64,000 nt of DNA from an uncultured Actinomyces sp. Lineage in GTDB: Bacteria > Actinomycetota > Actinomycetes > Actinomycetales > Actinomycetaceae. The stretch is from positions 11,231 to 75,230 of the forward strand of contig CALLSD010000046.1 of the NCBI GenBank assembly GCA_938014245.1. The letters run 5' to 3'. The notes below the pieces were generated by a model that was not told the origin of the DNA, did no database searches, and saw nothing but the letters and a program-made list of their open reading frames with translations. The position numbers and the translations under genes were made by a program. This document shows positions 36,155-45,555 of the stretch, in pieces. Position 1 is the stretch's first letter, and each line of letters starts with the position of its first letter.

Positions 36155-38887
36155 TTACTCGTCGCCTGCGTGATCGTTTCCGGAGATCGAGTAGTTGAAC
36201 AGCTGGTAGCGATCGATTGCCTCTTGGACGAGGGAGCGATCAATCTGCCCACGGTCAGCAAGAGCCTTGAGGACTCGAACAGTCATTGACTCAGCATCAA
36301 TATGGAACCAACGGCGCGCAGCGCGGCGAGTATCCGAGAAGCCAAAACCATCCGCGCCCAGCACGTGATAGTCGCCGGGGACCCACTGACGGATCTGGTC
36401 AGGGAGCATGCGATCGAAGTCAGAAGAAGCAACGAAGGGGCCTTCGCTTCCCTGCAACTGAGAGGAAATGAAGGGGGTGCGTGCCGCTTCACTCGGGTGG
36501 AGGAAGTTGAACTCTTCCGCCTCCAAGGCCTCGCGACGCAGCTCTGTCCACGAGGTGACCGACCACACCGCAGCGTCAACGCCCCAATCGCGGGCGAGCA
36601 GTTCGCGGGCCTCGCGTGCCCAGGGGACCCCGACGCCGGAAGCAAGGAGCTGAGCCTTAGGGCCACCGAAGTTCTGGTGGTCATCCAAGCGGTAGATTCC
36701 CTTGATCAGACCGTTAACGTCCAGGTTCTCCGGCTCTGCAGGCTGGTGGATCGGCTCGTTGTAGACCGTCAGGTAGTACATGACATTCGGGTCGCGTCCA
36801 CCTGCATCGCCGTACATGCGCTCCAAACCGTCGCTCATGATGTGGCGCAATTCGTAGGCATAAGCGGGGTCGTAACACACGAAAGCGTGATTCGTCGCCG
36901 CAAGCACCTGAGAATTTCCATCCATGTGCTGGAGGCCTTCACCCGTCAAAGTCGTACGACCCGCAGTCGCGCCGATGACGAAGCCCTTCGAAAGCTGGTC
37001 CCCGGCAGCCCAGAACTGATCGCCTGTGCGTTGGAAACCAAACATCGAGTAGAAGATGTAGAAGGGGACCATGGGGAGGTTGTGGGTCGCGTATGCGGTA
37101 CCGACTACCTGGAACGCTGCAGCACTTCCAGCCTCGGTGATACCGGTGTGCAGAACCTGCCCTTGCTCGGATTCGCGGTAAGAGAGCATCATATCCGCAT
37201 CAACCGGAGTGTATGCCTGCCCCGTTGTATTAAAGATCTTCGCCGAGGGGAAGATCGCATCCAGACCGAAGGTGCGAGCCTCATCGGGAATAATCGGCAC
37301 GAAATACTTACCGACATTCTTATCCTTGATGAGATCCTTAATGAGGCGGACCAAAGCCATGGTGGTTGCGACCTCAAGCTTGCCTGAGCCCTTGGAAAGA
37401 GCCTCGAAAGGCTTGGTGGGAAGCTCAGGGAGCTTAGGCTGGTGGTCTCGGCGCTCGGGGACCCAGCCGCCCAGCTTTTCACGAAGTTCCTTCATGTAGA
37501 GCAGAGCAGGGTGATCTGCCGGCGGCATGTAGTAGGGAGGCATGTAGGGATCGCGCTCGAGTTCCTCATCGGTGATGGGGATCTGCAGGCGATCACGAAG
37601 CTGCTTTGCATCTTCCAAGGTCAGCTTCTTCATCTGGTGCGTCGAATTGCGACCAGCGAAGTGACTGCCAAGGGCGTAGCCCTTAATGGTGTGTGCGAGG
37701 ATGACGGTGGGCTGTCCGGTGTGTTCCATCGCAGCCTTGTATGCAGCGTAGACCTTACGGTAGTCGTGGCCGCCGCGCTGCAGTGCCCAAATCTGGTCGT
37801 CGGTCCAGTTTTGAACCATAGCCTTGGTACGCGGGTCACGTCCGAAGAAGTGCTCACGAATGTATGCGCCGTCATTAGCCTTGAAGGTCTGGTAGTCGCC
37901 GTCAAGGGTTTCATTCATCAGGTGAACAAGGGCATCGTCCTTGTCGGAAGCTAGCAGCTGATCCCATCCGCGGCCCCAAATCACCTTGATGACGTTCCAG
38001 CCGGCGCCCTTGAAGAAGGCTTCCAGTTCCTGAATGATCTTGCCATTACCGCGAACCGGGCCGTCCAGGCGCTGCAGGTTGCAGTTGATGACGAAGGTCA
38101 GGTTGTCCAAGCCCTGCTGAGCTGCCAGCTGGAGCATGCCGCGAGACTCGGGTTCGTCCATTTCACCGTCGCCAATGAAAGCCCAGGTGTGCTGGAGCGA
38201 AGTGTCCTTAATGCCACGCAGGTGAAGGTACTTGTCGAACCATGCCTGGTAGATGGCCTCGGCAGGGCCAAGACCCAGCGACACCGTCGGGAACTCCCAG
38301 AACTCGGGAAGCTGACGCGGGTGCGGGTAGGAGGGAAGGCCGTGCGCGGTGGAAACTTGCTGGCGGAAACCGTCCATCTGCTCTTCGGAGAGACGTCCCT
38401 CGATGAAGGCGCGGGCGTAGGGACCGGGGGAGGCGTGGCCTTGGAAGAACACGTGGTCGCCGCCGCCGGGGTGGTCCTTTCCGCGGAAGAAGTGGTTCAG
38501 ACCGACTTCATAAAGAGTAGAGACCGAGGCATACGACGAGATGTGTCCGCCAACCTTAACACCGGGGCGCTGAGCGCGCGTCACTTGAACAGCGGCATTC
38601 CAACGAATCCAGCGGCGGTACTGGCGCTCCATGGCCTCGTCGCCGGGGAAGTAAGGTTCCTGGTCAACGGGAATAGTGTTGACATAGGGAGTCGTGTATT
38701 CCTGGGGGAGCTGAATGCCCTGGCGCCTTGCCTCATCCAGCATGTGCAGCAGGATGTAGCGTGCGCGCGGACCGCCCTTTTCCTCGATGAGACCACTCAG
38801 GGATTCAACCCATTCGGAGGTTTCAGCAGGGTCGTTATCGGGAACCTGGCTCAATAGGCCGTTGACAACGGGATGGTTCTCGCTCAC
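36155..38887 (-). CDS. aceE: Pyruvate dehydrogenase E1 component (homodimeric type)
   Basis: 910 residues, GTG start at 38887 after AGGAG. Thiamine-diphosphate enzyme that decarboxylates pyruvate and acetylates lipoyl E2. The ThDP motif reads [12 protein letters not shown] and ends [28 protein letters not shown] and [17 protein letters not shown] are signatures of the single-chain E1 used by actinobacteria and gammaproteobacteria. aceF and lpd are not in the window. A 278-base divergent gap to the DUF3052 gene holds both promoters. The lipoate genes at 48-50 kb supply its E2 cofactor. Confidence 0.96.
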   Translation of the reverse strand: MSENHPVVNGLLSQVPDNDPAETSEWVESLSGLIEEKGGPRARYILLHMLDEARRQGIQLPQEYTTPYVNTIPVDQEPYFPGDEAMERQYRRWIRWNAAVQVTRAQRPGVKVGGHISSYASVSTLYEVGLNHFFRGKDHPGGGDHVFFQGHASPGPYARAFIEGRLSEEQMDGFRQQVSTAHGLPSYPHPRQLPEFWEFPTVSLGLGPAEAIYQAWFDKYLHLRGIKDTSLQHTWAFIGDGEMDEPESRGMLQLAAQQGLDNLTFVINCNLQRLDGPVRGNGKIIQELEAFFKGAGWNVIKVIWGRGWDQLLASDKDDALVHLMNETLDGDYQTFKANDGAYIREHFFGRDPRTKAMVQNWTDDQIWALQRGGHDYRKVYAAYKAAMEHTGQPTVILAHTIKGYALGSHFAGRNSTHQMKKLTLEDAKQLRDRLQIPITDEELERDPYMPPYYMPPADHPALLYMKELREKLGGWVPERRDHQPKLPELPTKPFEALSKGSGKLEVATTMALVRLIKDLIKDKNVGKYFVPIIPDEARTFGLDAIFPSAKIFNTTGQAYTPVDADMMLSYRESEQGQVLHTGITEAGSAAAFQVVGTAYATHNLPMVPFYIFYSMFGFQRTGDQFWAAGDQLSKGFVIGATAGRTTLTGEGLQHMDGNSQVLAATNHAFVCYDPAYAYELRHIMSDGLERMYGDAGGRDPNVMYYLTVYNEPIHQPAEPENLDVNGLIKGIYRLDDHQNFGGPKAQLLASGVGVPWAREARELLARDWGVDAAVWSVTSWTELRREALEAEEFNFLHPSEAARTPFISSQLQGSEGPFVASSDFDRMLPDQIRQWVPGDYHVLGADGFGFSDTRRAARRWFHIDAESMTVRVLKALADRGQIDRSLVQEAIDRYQLFNYSISGNDHAGDE

Positions 38888-39165
38888 TTGATCTCGAACT
38901 CCTCTGGTTGGTTAATGGAAGCGTTTTATCGGACACGCCCTCGTGGTTACGGGTCTATTTTCGTCCCTCGGGACAGAAAAAGCGAGCGAGAATAGGACTT
39001 CTGGCCCATGATTCTTACCTCATTTGTTGCGGTGATAATTTCCGTGACACTGGGAAAATGACCGGAAAATGGAGAAAGAGAAAATTATTGCTCTGAGTGC
39101 ATTACGATAAGACCCGTGATAAGCGAAGAAACACTGACAATGTCGTGGCTCGAAGGGGAACTCCG
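38888..39165. promoter_or_regulatory. Divergent promoter region between aceE and the DUF3052 gene
   Basis: About 280 bases with no gene. It is AT-richer in its second half (39035-39095), consistent with promoters in both directions. A TTGCTC followed by GCATTACGAT near 39085-39105 is a possible element for the plus-strand gene. No clear operator palindrome was seen. Confidence 0.35.
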
Positions 39166-39564
39166 GTGAGTGTCAAACTAGGGTTCACAAAGGGCCAGAT
39201 TATTCAAGAGTTTTATCTCGACGATGATGCGGATCAGAGCTTGCGCCAACTCGCTGAGGAGGAATGCGGCAACGAGCTAGTTGATCCCGACTATGAAGAT
39301 GTCGTTGACGGAACAATCGTATGGTGGCGCGCGGAAGACGCTGAAGAAGAAGATCTTGCCGATCTCTTGGTCGATGCCATGTCAAATCTTGATGACGGTG
39401 GCTTGATCTGGGTGCTTATTCCCAAGCCGGGTCGTCCCGGTGCTGTCCCTGTTTCCGATGTTGAAGAGGCCGCACATACAGCCGGTCTTCACGCGACTTC
39501 GGCAAGCGCGCTTGCTCCGGAATGGGCGGGAATTCGTCTCACTGCTCGTTCAAGGACTCGCTGA
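39166..39564 (+). CDS. DUF3052 family protein
   Basis: 132 residues from GTG 39166 (AGGGGA eight bases upstream; GTG 39145 and ATG 39097 are alternatives). The family pattern is clear: KLGFTKGQIIQEFYLDDD, EECGNELVDPDYEDVVDGTIVWWR, LIWVLIPKPGR and GLHATSASALAPEWAGIRL. Acidic soluble protein, function unknown; it is found divergent from or beside aceE in several actinobacteria. No terminator is obvious after the stop; tRNA-Val starts 142 bases later. Confidence 0.85.
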   Translation: MSVKLGFTKGQIIQEFYLDDDADQSLRQLAEEECGNELVDPDYEDVVDGTIVWWRAEDAEEEDLADLLVDAMSNLDDGGLIWVLIPKPGRPGAVPVSDVEEAAHTAGLHATSASALAPEWAGIRLTARSRTR

Positions 39565-39706
39565 GGTTTTTGCGCGAGACCGTCTCAGCAAGGCAGCGCG
39601 TGCCGCATGTTTTACACGCGCGCAATGAATCTCACAGCATCTGATTCCAAGTAATAGCTGCTTGTACTCTATGCTGTACTGGTGCGTTCGTCACCGAGCG
39701 CGCTTT

Positions 39707-39780
39707 GGGCCTTTAGCTCAGTTGGCTAGAGCATCTGGTTTACACCCAGAAGGTCATCGGTTCGAGCCCGGTAGGGCCCA
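39707..39780 (+). tRNA. tRNA-Val (anticodon TAC)
   Basis: 74 bases. Acceptor GGGCCTT pairs with AGGGCCC (one G-T), followed by discriminator A; CCA is not encoded. The D-arm GCTCAGTTGGCTAGAGC, the anticodon arm TCTGG-TTTACAC-CCAGA with anticodon TAC, and the T-arm with TTCGAGC are all canonical. It reads GUA and, by wobble, other Val codons. A perfect terminator hairpin follows at 39787. Confidence 0.97.
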
Positions 39781-39786
39781 CTCAAT

Positions 39787-39822
39787 GAGAAGGACCGGAA
39801 GCGAATGCTTCCGGTCCTTCTC
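39787..39822 (+). terminator. Terminator after tRNA-Val, shared with ndh
   Basis: A perfect 16-bp stem (GAGAAGGACCGGAAGC and complement) with a GAAT loop, six bases past the tRNA. It also lies 38 bases beyond the stop of ndh on the other strand, so it probably ends transcription from both sides. Confidence 0.75.
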
Positions 39823-39859
39823 ATGTATTGCGATGCAAGAGAACCTCGTGCGCACAGAC

Positions 39860-41260
39860 CTAGGATTGCGGCTCAGATTCGCTGTGCTCATCTTGTGCAG
39901 AATGAACCAGTTCCTCAACGACGTCCTCACCGGCCACCAGCTTTCCGGATACGCCACTTCCGAGCTGTTCCATTGCGAGACGCGCGACGAGCTGCTGGTT
40001 CGTCGTGGTCCTTTGCGAGCGAGCTCCCGAGAGGAAACTGAAGAACCAATTGACCAGGGTCCCCACTTGGGATTTGAATCCGACGATGTAGAGCAGGTGG
40101 AGGAAACACCACGAAACCCATGCGGTAAAACCGGTCAGACTGACCTTGCCCATTTGGACGACTGCTTTGAAACGTGCGATCGTCGCCATTGATCCCTTGT
40201 CGAAATAGGAGAACTCTGTGCGCTTCGGAGTACGACCGGCTAGGCGTGCGCGTACGGTGTCCGCAGCGAAACGCGCCGATTGAATGGCGCCCTGGGCGAC
40301 TCCCGGAACACCCGGGAAAGCCATCATGTCACCGAGTACAAAGATCTCGGGGTGGTTGGGAAGAGTGAGGTCCTTGTTGACTTCGACGCGTCCTGAGCGA
40401 TCAACCTGGGCACCTGTCGCCTTGGCAAGTTGAGCTCCCAAGGGGCTCGCGGATACGCCTGCCGCCCAGACCTTGCAGACGGATTCGATTGTTTCTTCTT
40501 CCCCGGACTTGTATTTCAAGGTGACGCCGTCTGCATCGACATTCGTCACAAAGGCATCCATCTTCATTTCGACGCCGAGCTTCTCAAGCTCGCTTCGAGT
40601 CTTCTGCCCGAGTTTCTCTCCAAAGGGCGGCAGGGGATAGGGGGCTCCGTCGACGAGGATCACACGAGCCTTCGTGGGATCAATCTGGCGGAATTCACCC
40701 TTGAGAGTCTTCGATGCAAGTTCTCGGATTTGGCCGGCCATTTCAACGCCGGTAGGACCAGCGCCAACGACAACGAAAGTGAGCAGTCGTTGAATTTCTG
40801 CAGGATCTGTGGCGATTTCGGCCTGTTCAAAAGCACTAAAGATGCGCGCACGCAATTCAAGCGCATCATCGATGGTCTTCATTCCTGGCGCGAACACAGC
40901 AAAGTGATCATTACCGAAGTAGGACTGGCCAGCACCCGCAGCGACAAGAAGCGTGTCGTAGGAGGTTTCGTTGTATTCGTTGTGGTTGCGCCACCGAACG
41001 ATTTGGTTCTCGACGTCAATATCTTCGACCAGGGCCTGTAGTACGCGAACATTCTTCTGCTTGCGTAAGATTTCGCGAGTCGTGGGAGCGATATCTCCTT
41101 CTGACAAGATTCCTGTTGCAACCTGGTAGAGGAGTGGTTGGAACAGGTGGTGGGAGGTTCGCGCTAAAAGCGTGATATCCGCATCTGCATGCTTAAGGCG
41201 ACGTGCGGCGGTGAGCCCAGCGAAACCGGAACCGATAATGACGATGTGATGACGAGACAT
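39860..41260 (-). CDS. ndh: Type II NADH:quinone dehydrogenase
   Basis: 466 residues. Non-proton-pumping FAD enzyme passing electrons from NADH to menaquinone on the inner face of the membrane. FAD loop HIVIIGSGFAGLTAARRL at the N-terminus; NAD loop FVVVGAGPTGVEMAGQI at about 165; FVLGDMMAFPGVPGVAQGAIQ near 320; membrane-associating C-terminal helices (YIVGFKSQVGTLVNWFFSFLSG). The ATG at 41260 follows AAGGAAGGTCA. It has no operon partners. Confidence 0.95.
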   Translation of the reverse strand: MSRHHIVIIGSGFAGLTAARRLKHADADITLLARTSHHLFQPLLYQVATGILSEGDIAPTTREILRKQKNVRVLQALVEDIDVENQIVRWRNHNEYNETSYDTLLVAAGAGQSYFGNDHFAVFAPGMKTIDDALELRARIFSAFEQAEIATDPAEIQRLLTFVVVGAGPTGVEMAGQIRELASKTLKGEFRQIDPTKARVILVDGAPYPLPPFGEKLGQKTRSELEKLGVEMKMDAFVTNVDADGVTLKYKSGEEETIESVCKVWAAGVSASPLGAQLAKATGAQVDRSGRVEVNKDLTLPNHPEIFVLGDMMAFPGVPGVAQGAIQSARFAADTVRARLAGRTPKRTEFSYFDKGSMATIARFKAVVQMGKVSLTGFTAWVSWCFLHLLYIVGFKSQVGTLVNWFFSFLSGARSQRTTTNQQLVARLAMEQLGSGVSGKLVAGEDVVEELVHSAQDEHSESEPQS

Positions 41261-41362
41261 TGACCTTCCTTAATTAGGTAAGGTCAATCTTACTAAAATG
41301 CGAAATGCTGTGCTAGAGACGGACGCGTGGTGCTTCTTATACTCTCTGGTCTTCTCGCGCTT

Positions 41363-42373
41363 CTAGTTGTGAGAAGACAGGGTTGATGCTCGCGCGACCA
41401 ACTGAGGGTCTTGATCAGAGACTGTCCGAGCTTCTTCGCCCCGCAGCTGTTCCAACAGAAGCTGGGCGCCCGCATATCCCATCGTCGCCGGGTTTCGTGA
41501 AATTGCGGTAACTGCGGGAGAAAACATGCTGAGCATCGGGGAGTCTTCGCAGGAACAGATTTTAATGTCCTCTCCGATCTTCAGTCCGCTCTGAGCGATG
41601 GCTTGAAAACCTCCCAGCGTGAGGATTTCATTCGCGAAAATAATCCCCTCGGGCATGGAGGGAGCTTCGAGGAGCGCTCGCGTTGCTTCCAATGCCGAGG
41701 CCTCGGAAAACTCGTTTTCGGGCGAGATAATAACCCGTGCGCCTCGTTCTTGAGCGAGGTGCTGCAGTGTAGCGATGCGCTGCTGGATGTGAGAAAAAGA
41801 GGTAGGCCCGCACACGAAGGCAATGTGCCGGCATCCCTGCACAAACAAGTGTTCGGCAAGGAGTCGAATCATTTGTTCGTCGTTGCCAATTACTGCGCCG
41901 CATCGGTCAAATTTTTGGCCAATGACAACGGTGGGCAGAGAATATTCGTTGAGTTTTTGGGGGCGTGGGTCGCCATCTCGAGGATCAACAACGATGACGC
42001 CATCCACGCGGCCCTGAGTCCACCACTCCTGATAAGCCCGAAGTTCTTCCTCCATAGAGTGTGAGAGGCGGAGAAGCAGATCGATGCCGGTGCTATCTAA
42101 TCCGTCTTGGACTCCGGTGATGAAGTCGAAGAAGAACCTTTCGGATGAGTTATTGGCGCGCGGTCTTTGAAGGACGAGACCGATGGCATTTGATCGCGAG
42201 GATGACAGTGCGCGCGCAGTTGCGTTTGGTCGCCATCCCATTCGGGCTGCGATTTCAAGAATTTTTGCTCGGGTACTCGGCGATACGCCGGGGCGATCGT
42301 TGAGGGCAAAGGAGACTGCTGCTCGGGAAACCCCTGCTTCGCGGGCAATATCACGGATTGTTAAACGTGCCAT
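41363..42373 (-). CDS. LacI-family transcriptional regulator
   Basis: 336 residues. HTH at residues 3-24 (TIRDIAREAGVSRAAVSFALN), hinge helix ATARALSSS with the usual Ala-Leu pair, then a periplasmic-binding-protein-like sensor domain (SNAIGLVLQRP, GVIVVDPRDGD, FVCGPTSFSHIQQR, NEILTLGGFQAI). It is divergent from the alpha-mannosidase gene and faces the palindrome at 42411-42428, so it very likely represses the mannosidase operon and itself until a sugar is bound. The ligand is inferred to be mannose or a small manno-oligosaccharide, not shown. Confidence 0.92.
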   Translation of the reverse strand: MARLTIRDIAREAGVSRAAVSFALNDRPGVSPSTRAKILEIAARMGWRPNATARALSSSRSNAIGLVLQRPRANNSSERFFFDFITGVQDGLDSTGIDLLLRLSHSMEEELRAYQEWWTQGRVDGVIVVDPRDGDPRPQKLNEYSLPTVVIGQKFDRCGAVIGNDEQMIRLLAEHLFVQGCRHIAFVCGPTSFSHIQQRIATLQHLAQERGARVIISPENEFSEASALEATRALLEAPSMPEGIIFANEILTLGGFQAIAQSGLKIGEDIKICSCEDSPMLSMFSPAVTAISRNPATMGYAGAQLLLEQLRGEEARTVSDQDPQLVARASTLSSHN

Positions 42374-42410
42374 TGCGAAACTCCCTTAAGGTGTGATCGG
42401 ATTGTTATGA

Positions 42411-42428
42411 GTTTAGCAGGAGCTAAAC
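42411..42428. promoter_or_regulatory. Probable LacI-type operator for the mannosidase operon
   Basis: A perfect palindrome GTTTAGC-AGGA-GCTAAAC lies midway between the divergent LacI-family gene and the alpha-mannosidase gene. Its size and position fit an operator for the neighbouring regulator. The AGGA centre differs from the CG centre of many LacI/GalR operators. Confidence 0.6.
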
Positions 42429-42491
42429 CGAATTAGTTGTTAATCTGTGATCAGAGCCGCAAGGCAGCGGTAAGGCAGAAACGGAGTCGTG

Positions 42492-45400
42492 ATGCACGAC
42501 AATAAAGAAATCTTGATGCAGCGTGTCACTCGTACGCTCAAGGAACGCATCCTTCCTTTCGAGTACACAACACTTTCTTCGCTTGAGGTCAGTCAATGGC
42601 GTCAACCCTTAGAAGACGGGGTGATTTCTGAACCAGTTCGCTTTAAGGAAGCCCTTCAAGCAAACTTTGTTCCCTTCGAGCTCGGACAGACATGGGGTGG
42701 AGCGTGGCAGACCACCTGGTTCAAGCTTCACGGACAAGTTCCGGCCGACCTCAGCTTCAGTGACAAACAGCGTCTTGAAGTACGCGTTGATCTCGGCTTC
42801 GAAGAACACTCCGTCGGTTTCCACGCCGAAGCACTTGTGCGCGATGTGAATGGAAAGACCATTAAGGCCTTGAATCCGCGTAGCCGTTGGCTTCCGGTAG
42901 CTCAAACTCCTGGATCAGCGATCGACTTTGTCGTGGAAGCTGCTGCAAATCCCTTGATCCTTGGTGTTCCTCCCTTCCAACCGACCCTGAACGGCGACAA
43001 ACTCACTGCTTCCCTTGAGGAGCTCTACCACTTCCGTCAGGCAGACCTCGTCATTGTGAATAAGGACGTCTACGGACTCGCCCTTGACATTCAAGTACTC
43101 CACGAGATGATCGAGGCTGCGCCTCACTTTGGCGATTACGAGTGGAACGTTCTATTTGGATTGAACCGAGCTCTGGACTGCCTCGACTTGGACGACGTTG
43201 TTTCAACTGCAGGTGCGGCGCGAGAAGTCCTCAAGCCTTTCATGGAGGCGCCAGCACTTCCCGGTGCACACCGAATCAGCGCCGTTGGGCATGCACACAT
43301 CGACTCCGCATGGTTGTGGCCACTGCGCGAAACCCGCCGCAAGGTGAATCGCACTCTTGCCAACGTTGTTCGTCTCATCGAGGACGGCTCATCCCTGATC
43401 TTTGCTCTTCCTGCTGCCCAACATGCTGCCTGGCTCAAGGAAGACGACCCGGAACTCTTTGAACGAGTTCGTGACCTTGTTGCAAAGGGACGCATCGTTC
43501 CTGTCGGTGGAATGTGGGTCGAACCCGATGCCGTTCTTCCCGGTGGCGAGGCCATGTGCCGCCAGCTCGTAGAAGGCCTGGACTTCTTCGAAAATGAACT
43601 CGGCGCATCTTGCCAAGAAATCTGGCTGCCTGACTCCTTCGGCTACTCCGCAGCCCTCCCGCAGATCGCGCGTGAAGCTGGAATCGAGCGCTTCCTGACC
43701 CAGAAGATTTCATGGAACCAAGTCAACACTTTCCCGCACCACACTTTGCTGTGGGAAGGTATTGACGGTTCACGAATCTTCACGCACTTCCCGCCCATGG
43801 ACACTTACGGTGCGGAAGTAACGGGTCAGAACTTGACCCACGCTGTCGAGAATTTCAAGGACAAGGGTCACGCAAGCGTCTCGCTCATGCCCTTCGGCTA
43901 CGGTGATGGCGGCGGTGGCCCCACCCGTGAAATGCTCGAGCGCATCGATCGTTTTAGCTCCCTTCGCGGTGCTCCCGAAGTTGTCATGGAAACTCCGAAG
44001 CAGTTCTTTGACCGTGCACGTGAAGATGCTGATCAAATCCCCGTGTGGGTGGGCGAACTGTACTTGGAGCTCCACCGAGGAACCTTCACCTCTCAGATCG
44101 ACGTTAAGCAGGGTAACCGTCGTGGTGAGTCCATCCTGCGTGAAACCGAGCTGTGGTGCTCCTATGCAGCCGTTAAGGGCGTCATGGACTACCCCTACGA
44201 AGAACTGCGTTCCTACTGGCGCACACTCTTACTGTGCCAGTTCCACGACATTCTTCCGGGCACTTCGATCGCATGGGTCTACCGCGAAGTTCGCGAACTT
44301 CACCAGAAGATCCAGGACGGATGCGAAGCCCTCATTCAGCAGGCCCTCGCAGCGCTCACGGGTACCCAAGAAACCGGTCAGGTGCGCGCTTTGCTTGCCA
44401 ACGCCTCGTCTTTCCCACTCCACGGCGTCTCCCCGCTGTCTGCGGGCGTTGCATGCGAAGAAAAGGACACCGCGGGAGTACACCTCCTCCAAGTAGAGGA
44501 CGGCTACGAGGTCACGAACTCCTTCTACAAGGCTCGTATCTCTAGCAGCGGTGAGCTGACTTCACTGCGCGAAAACGCAAGCGGTCGCGAGTGGATTCCC
44601 GCGGGACAAAAGGCCGGCGAATTCCACATTCATCAGGACTTCCCGAATATGTGGGATGCGTGGGATTTGGATCCCTTCTACCGCAATTCCCTGCGCGTTG
44701 TTTCTGATCGTTCAGTGAGCAACGTCGTCGTTGAGCAGGATCGCATTGAAATCCACACACACGCTCGTGTTGATTCCTCCACGATGGAACTCGTGTGGAT
44801 CTTCCGATCTGGGGCCGTGGGAATCGACGTTCACGTTGAAGCGGACTGGCACGAGCATGAGAAGCTGCTCAAGCTAGCTATCCCGGTAGAGATCCACACG
44901 GACCACGCTCAGTACGAAACTCAGATGGGCTACATCACGCGTGCAACCCATGAAAACACGTCCTGGGATGCCTACCGTTTCGAGGTGTCGGCACACCGCT
45001 GGGTGCGCTTGGAAAATGCATCGCGTTCGTGGGCAATCGCGAATGATTCAACCTACGGATGGGACGTTACACGCCACCAGAGCGATCGTCGTGGTACCTG
45101 GTCGCAGGTCCGTGCAACCCTCGTGAAGTCGGCACGTTTCCCGGATCCCCAGCAGGATCAGGGACACCATGAGTGGAACTTCCGAATTGTTCCTGACGCC
45201 TCAGTTCTTGATGCCGTTGCAGCTGGTCAACAGCTCAACCTGCGTGAGCGTGAGGTCAGCGGTCTTCCCTTCGAAGCCCCCTTCACCATTAGCGGCGCAG
45301 TGGTAGAGTCCGTTGCGATGGCTCCTGATCGCTCCGGAGACCTGGTCCTTCGCGTCTACGAGGCCCAGGGTGGTCCTTCACAGGTTACCTTGACTGCGCC

Positions 45401-45542
45401 CGAGGCAACCTCAGTGACCGCCTGCGATCTGCGCTACCGCCCCAGCGAGGACGAACCGCATCTTCGCGGTGGCGATGGGCAGTGGTCCTTCGATTTGTCC
45501 GCTTTCCAGATCACGACGCTTCGACTTTCCTTCACCAAGTGA
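42492..45542 (+). CDS. GH38 alpha-mannosidase
   Basis: 1016 residues from ATG 42492 (GTG 42489 is also in frame). The catalytic domain shows GHAHIDSAWLWPLRETRRK (about 265-283, zinc His and Asp) and WLPDSFGYSAALPQI (about 377-391) with the nucleophile Asp near 380; ILPGTSIAWVYREV and the large beta-sandwich C-terminal half complete the family layout. No signal peptide, so it acts on sugars imported into the cell. It hydrolyses terminal alpha-mannosides, probably alpha-1,3/1,6 branches of N-glycans. A GH5-like gene follows by 13 bases. Confidence 0.93.
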   Translation: MHDNKEILMQRVTRTLKERILPFEYTTLSSLEVSQWRQPLEDGVISEPVRFKEALQANFVPFELGQTWGGAWQTTWFKLHGQVPADLSFSDKQRLEVRVDLGFEEHSVGFHAEALVRDVNGKTIKALNPRSRWLPVAQTPGSAIDFVVEAAANPLILGVPPFQPTLNGDKLTASLEELYHFRQADLVIVNKDVYGLALDIQVLHEMIEAAPHFGDYEWNVLFGLNRALDCLDLDDVVSTAGAAREVLKPFMEAPALPGAHRISAVGHAHIDSAWLWPLRETRRKVNRTLANVVRLIEDGSSLIFALPAAQHAAWLKEDDPELFERVRDLVAKGRIVPVGGMWVEPDAVLPGGEAMCRQLVEGLDFFENELGASCQEIWLPDSFGYSAALPQIAREAGIERFLTQKISWNQVNTFPHHTLLWEGIDGSRIFTHFPPMDTYGAEVTGQNLTHAVENFKDKGHASVSLMPFGYGDGGGGPTREMLERIDRFSSLRGAPEVVMETPKQFFDRAREDADQIPVWVGELYLELHRGTFTSQIDVKQGNRRGESILRETELWCSYAAVKGVMDYPYEELRSYWRTLLLCQFHDILPGTSIAWVYREVRELHQKIQDGCEALIQQALAALTGTQETGQVRALLANASSFPLHGVSPLSAGVACEEKDTAGVHLLQVEDGYEVTNSFYKARISSSGELTSLRENASGREWIPAGQKAGEFHIHQDFPNMWDAWDLDPFYRNSLRVVSDRSVSNVVVEQDRIEIHTHARVDSSTMELVWIFRSGAVGIDVHVEADWHEHEKLLKLAIPVEIHTDHAQYETQMGYITRATHENTSWDAYRFEVSAHRWVRLENASRSWAIANDSTYGWDVTRHQSDRRGTWSQVRATLVKSARFPDPQQDQGHHEWNFRIVPDASVLDAVAAGQQLNLREREVSGLPFEAPFTISGAVVESVAMAPDRSGDLVLRVYEAQGGPSQVTLTAPEATSVTACDLRYRPSEDEPHLRGGDGQWSFDLSAFQITTLRLSFTK

Positions 45543-45555
45543 AGAGAAAGAAACG

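Noticed and set aside
36302..37387. Open frame of 361 codons antisense to aceE
   Set aside because: Mirror frame of a conserved gene, no start signal and no family match.
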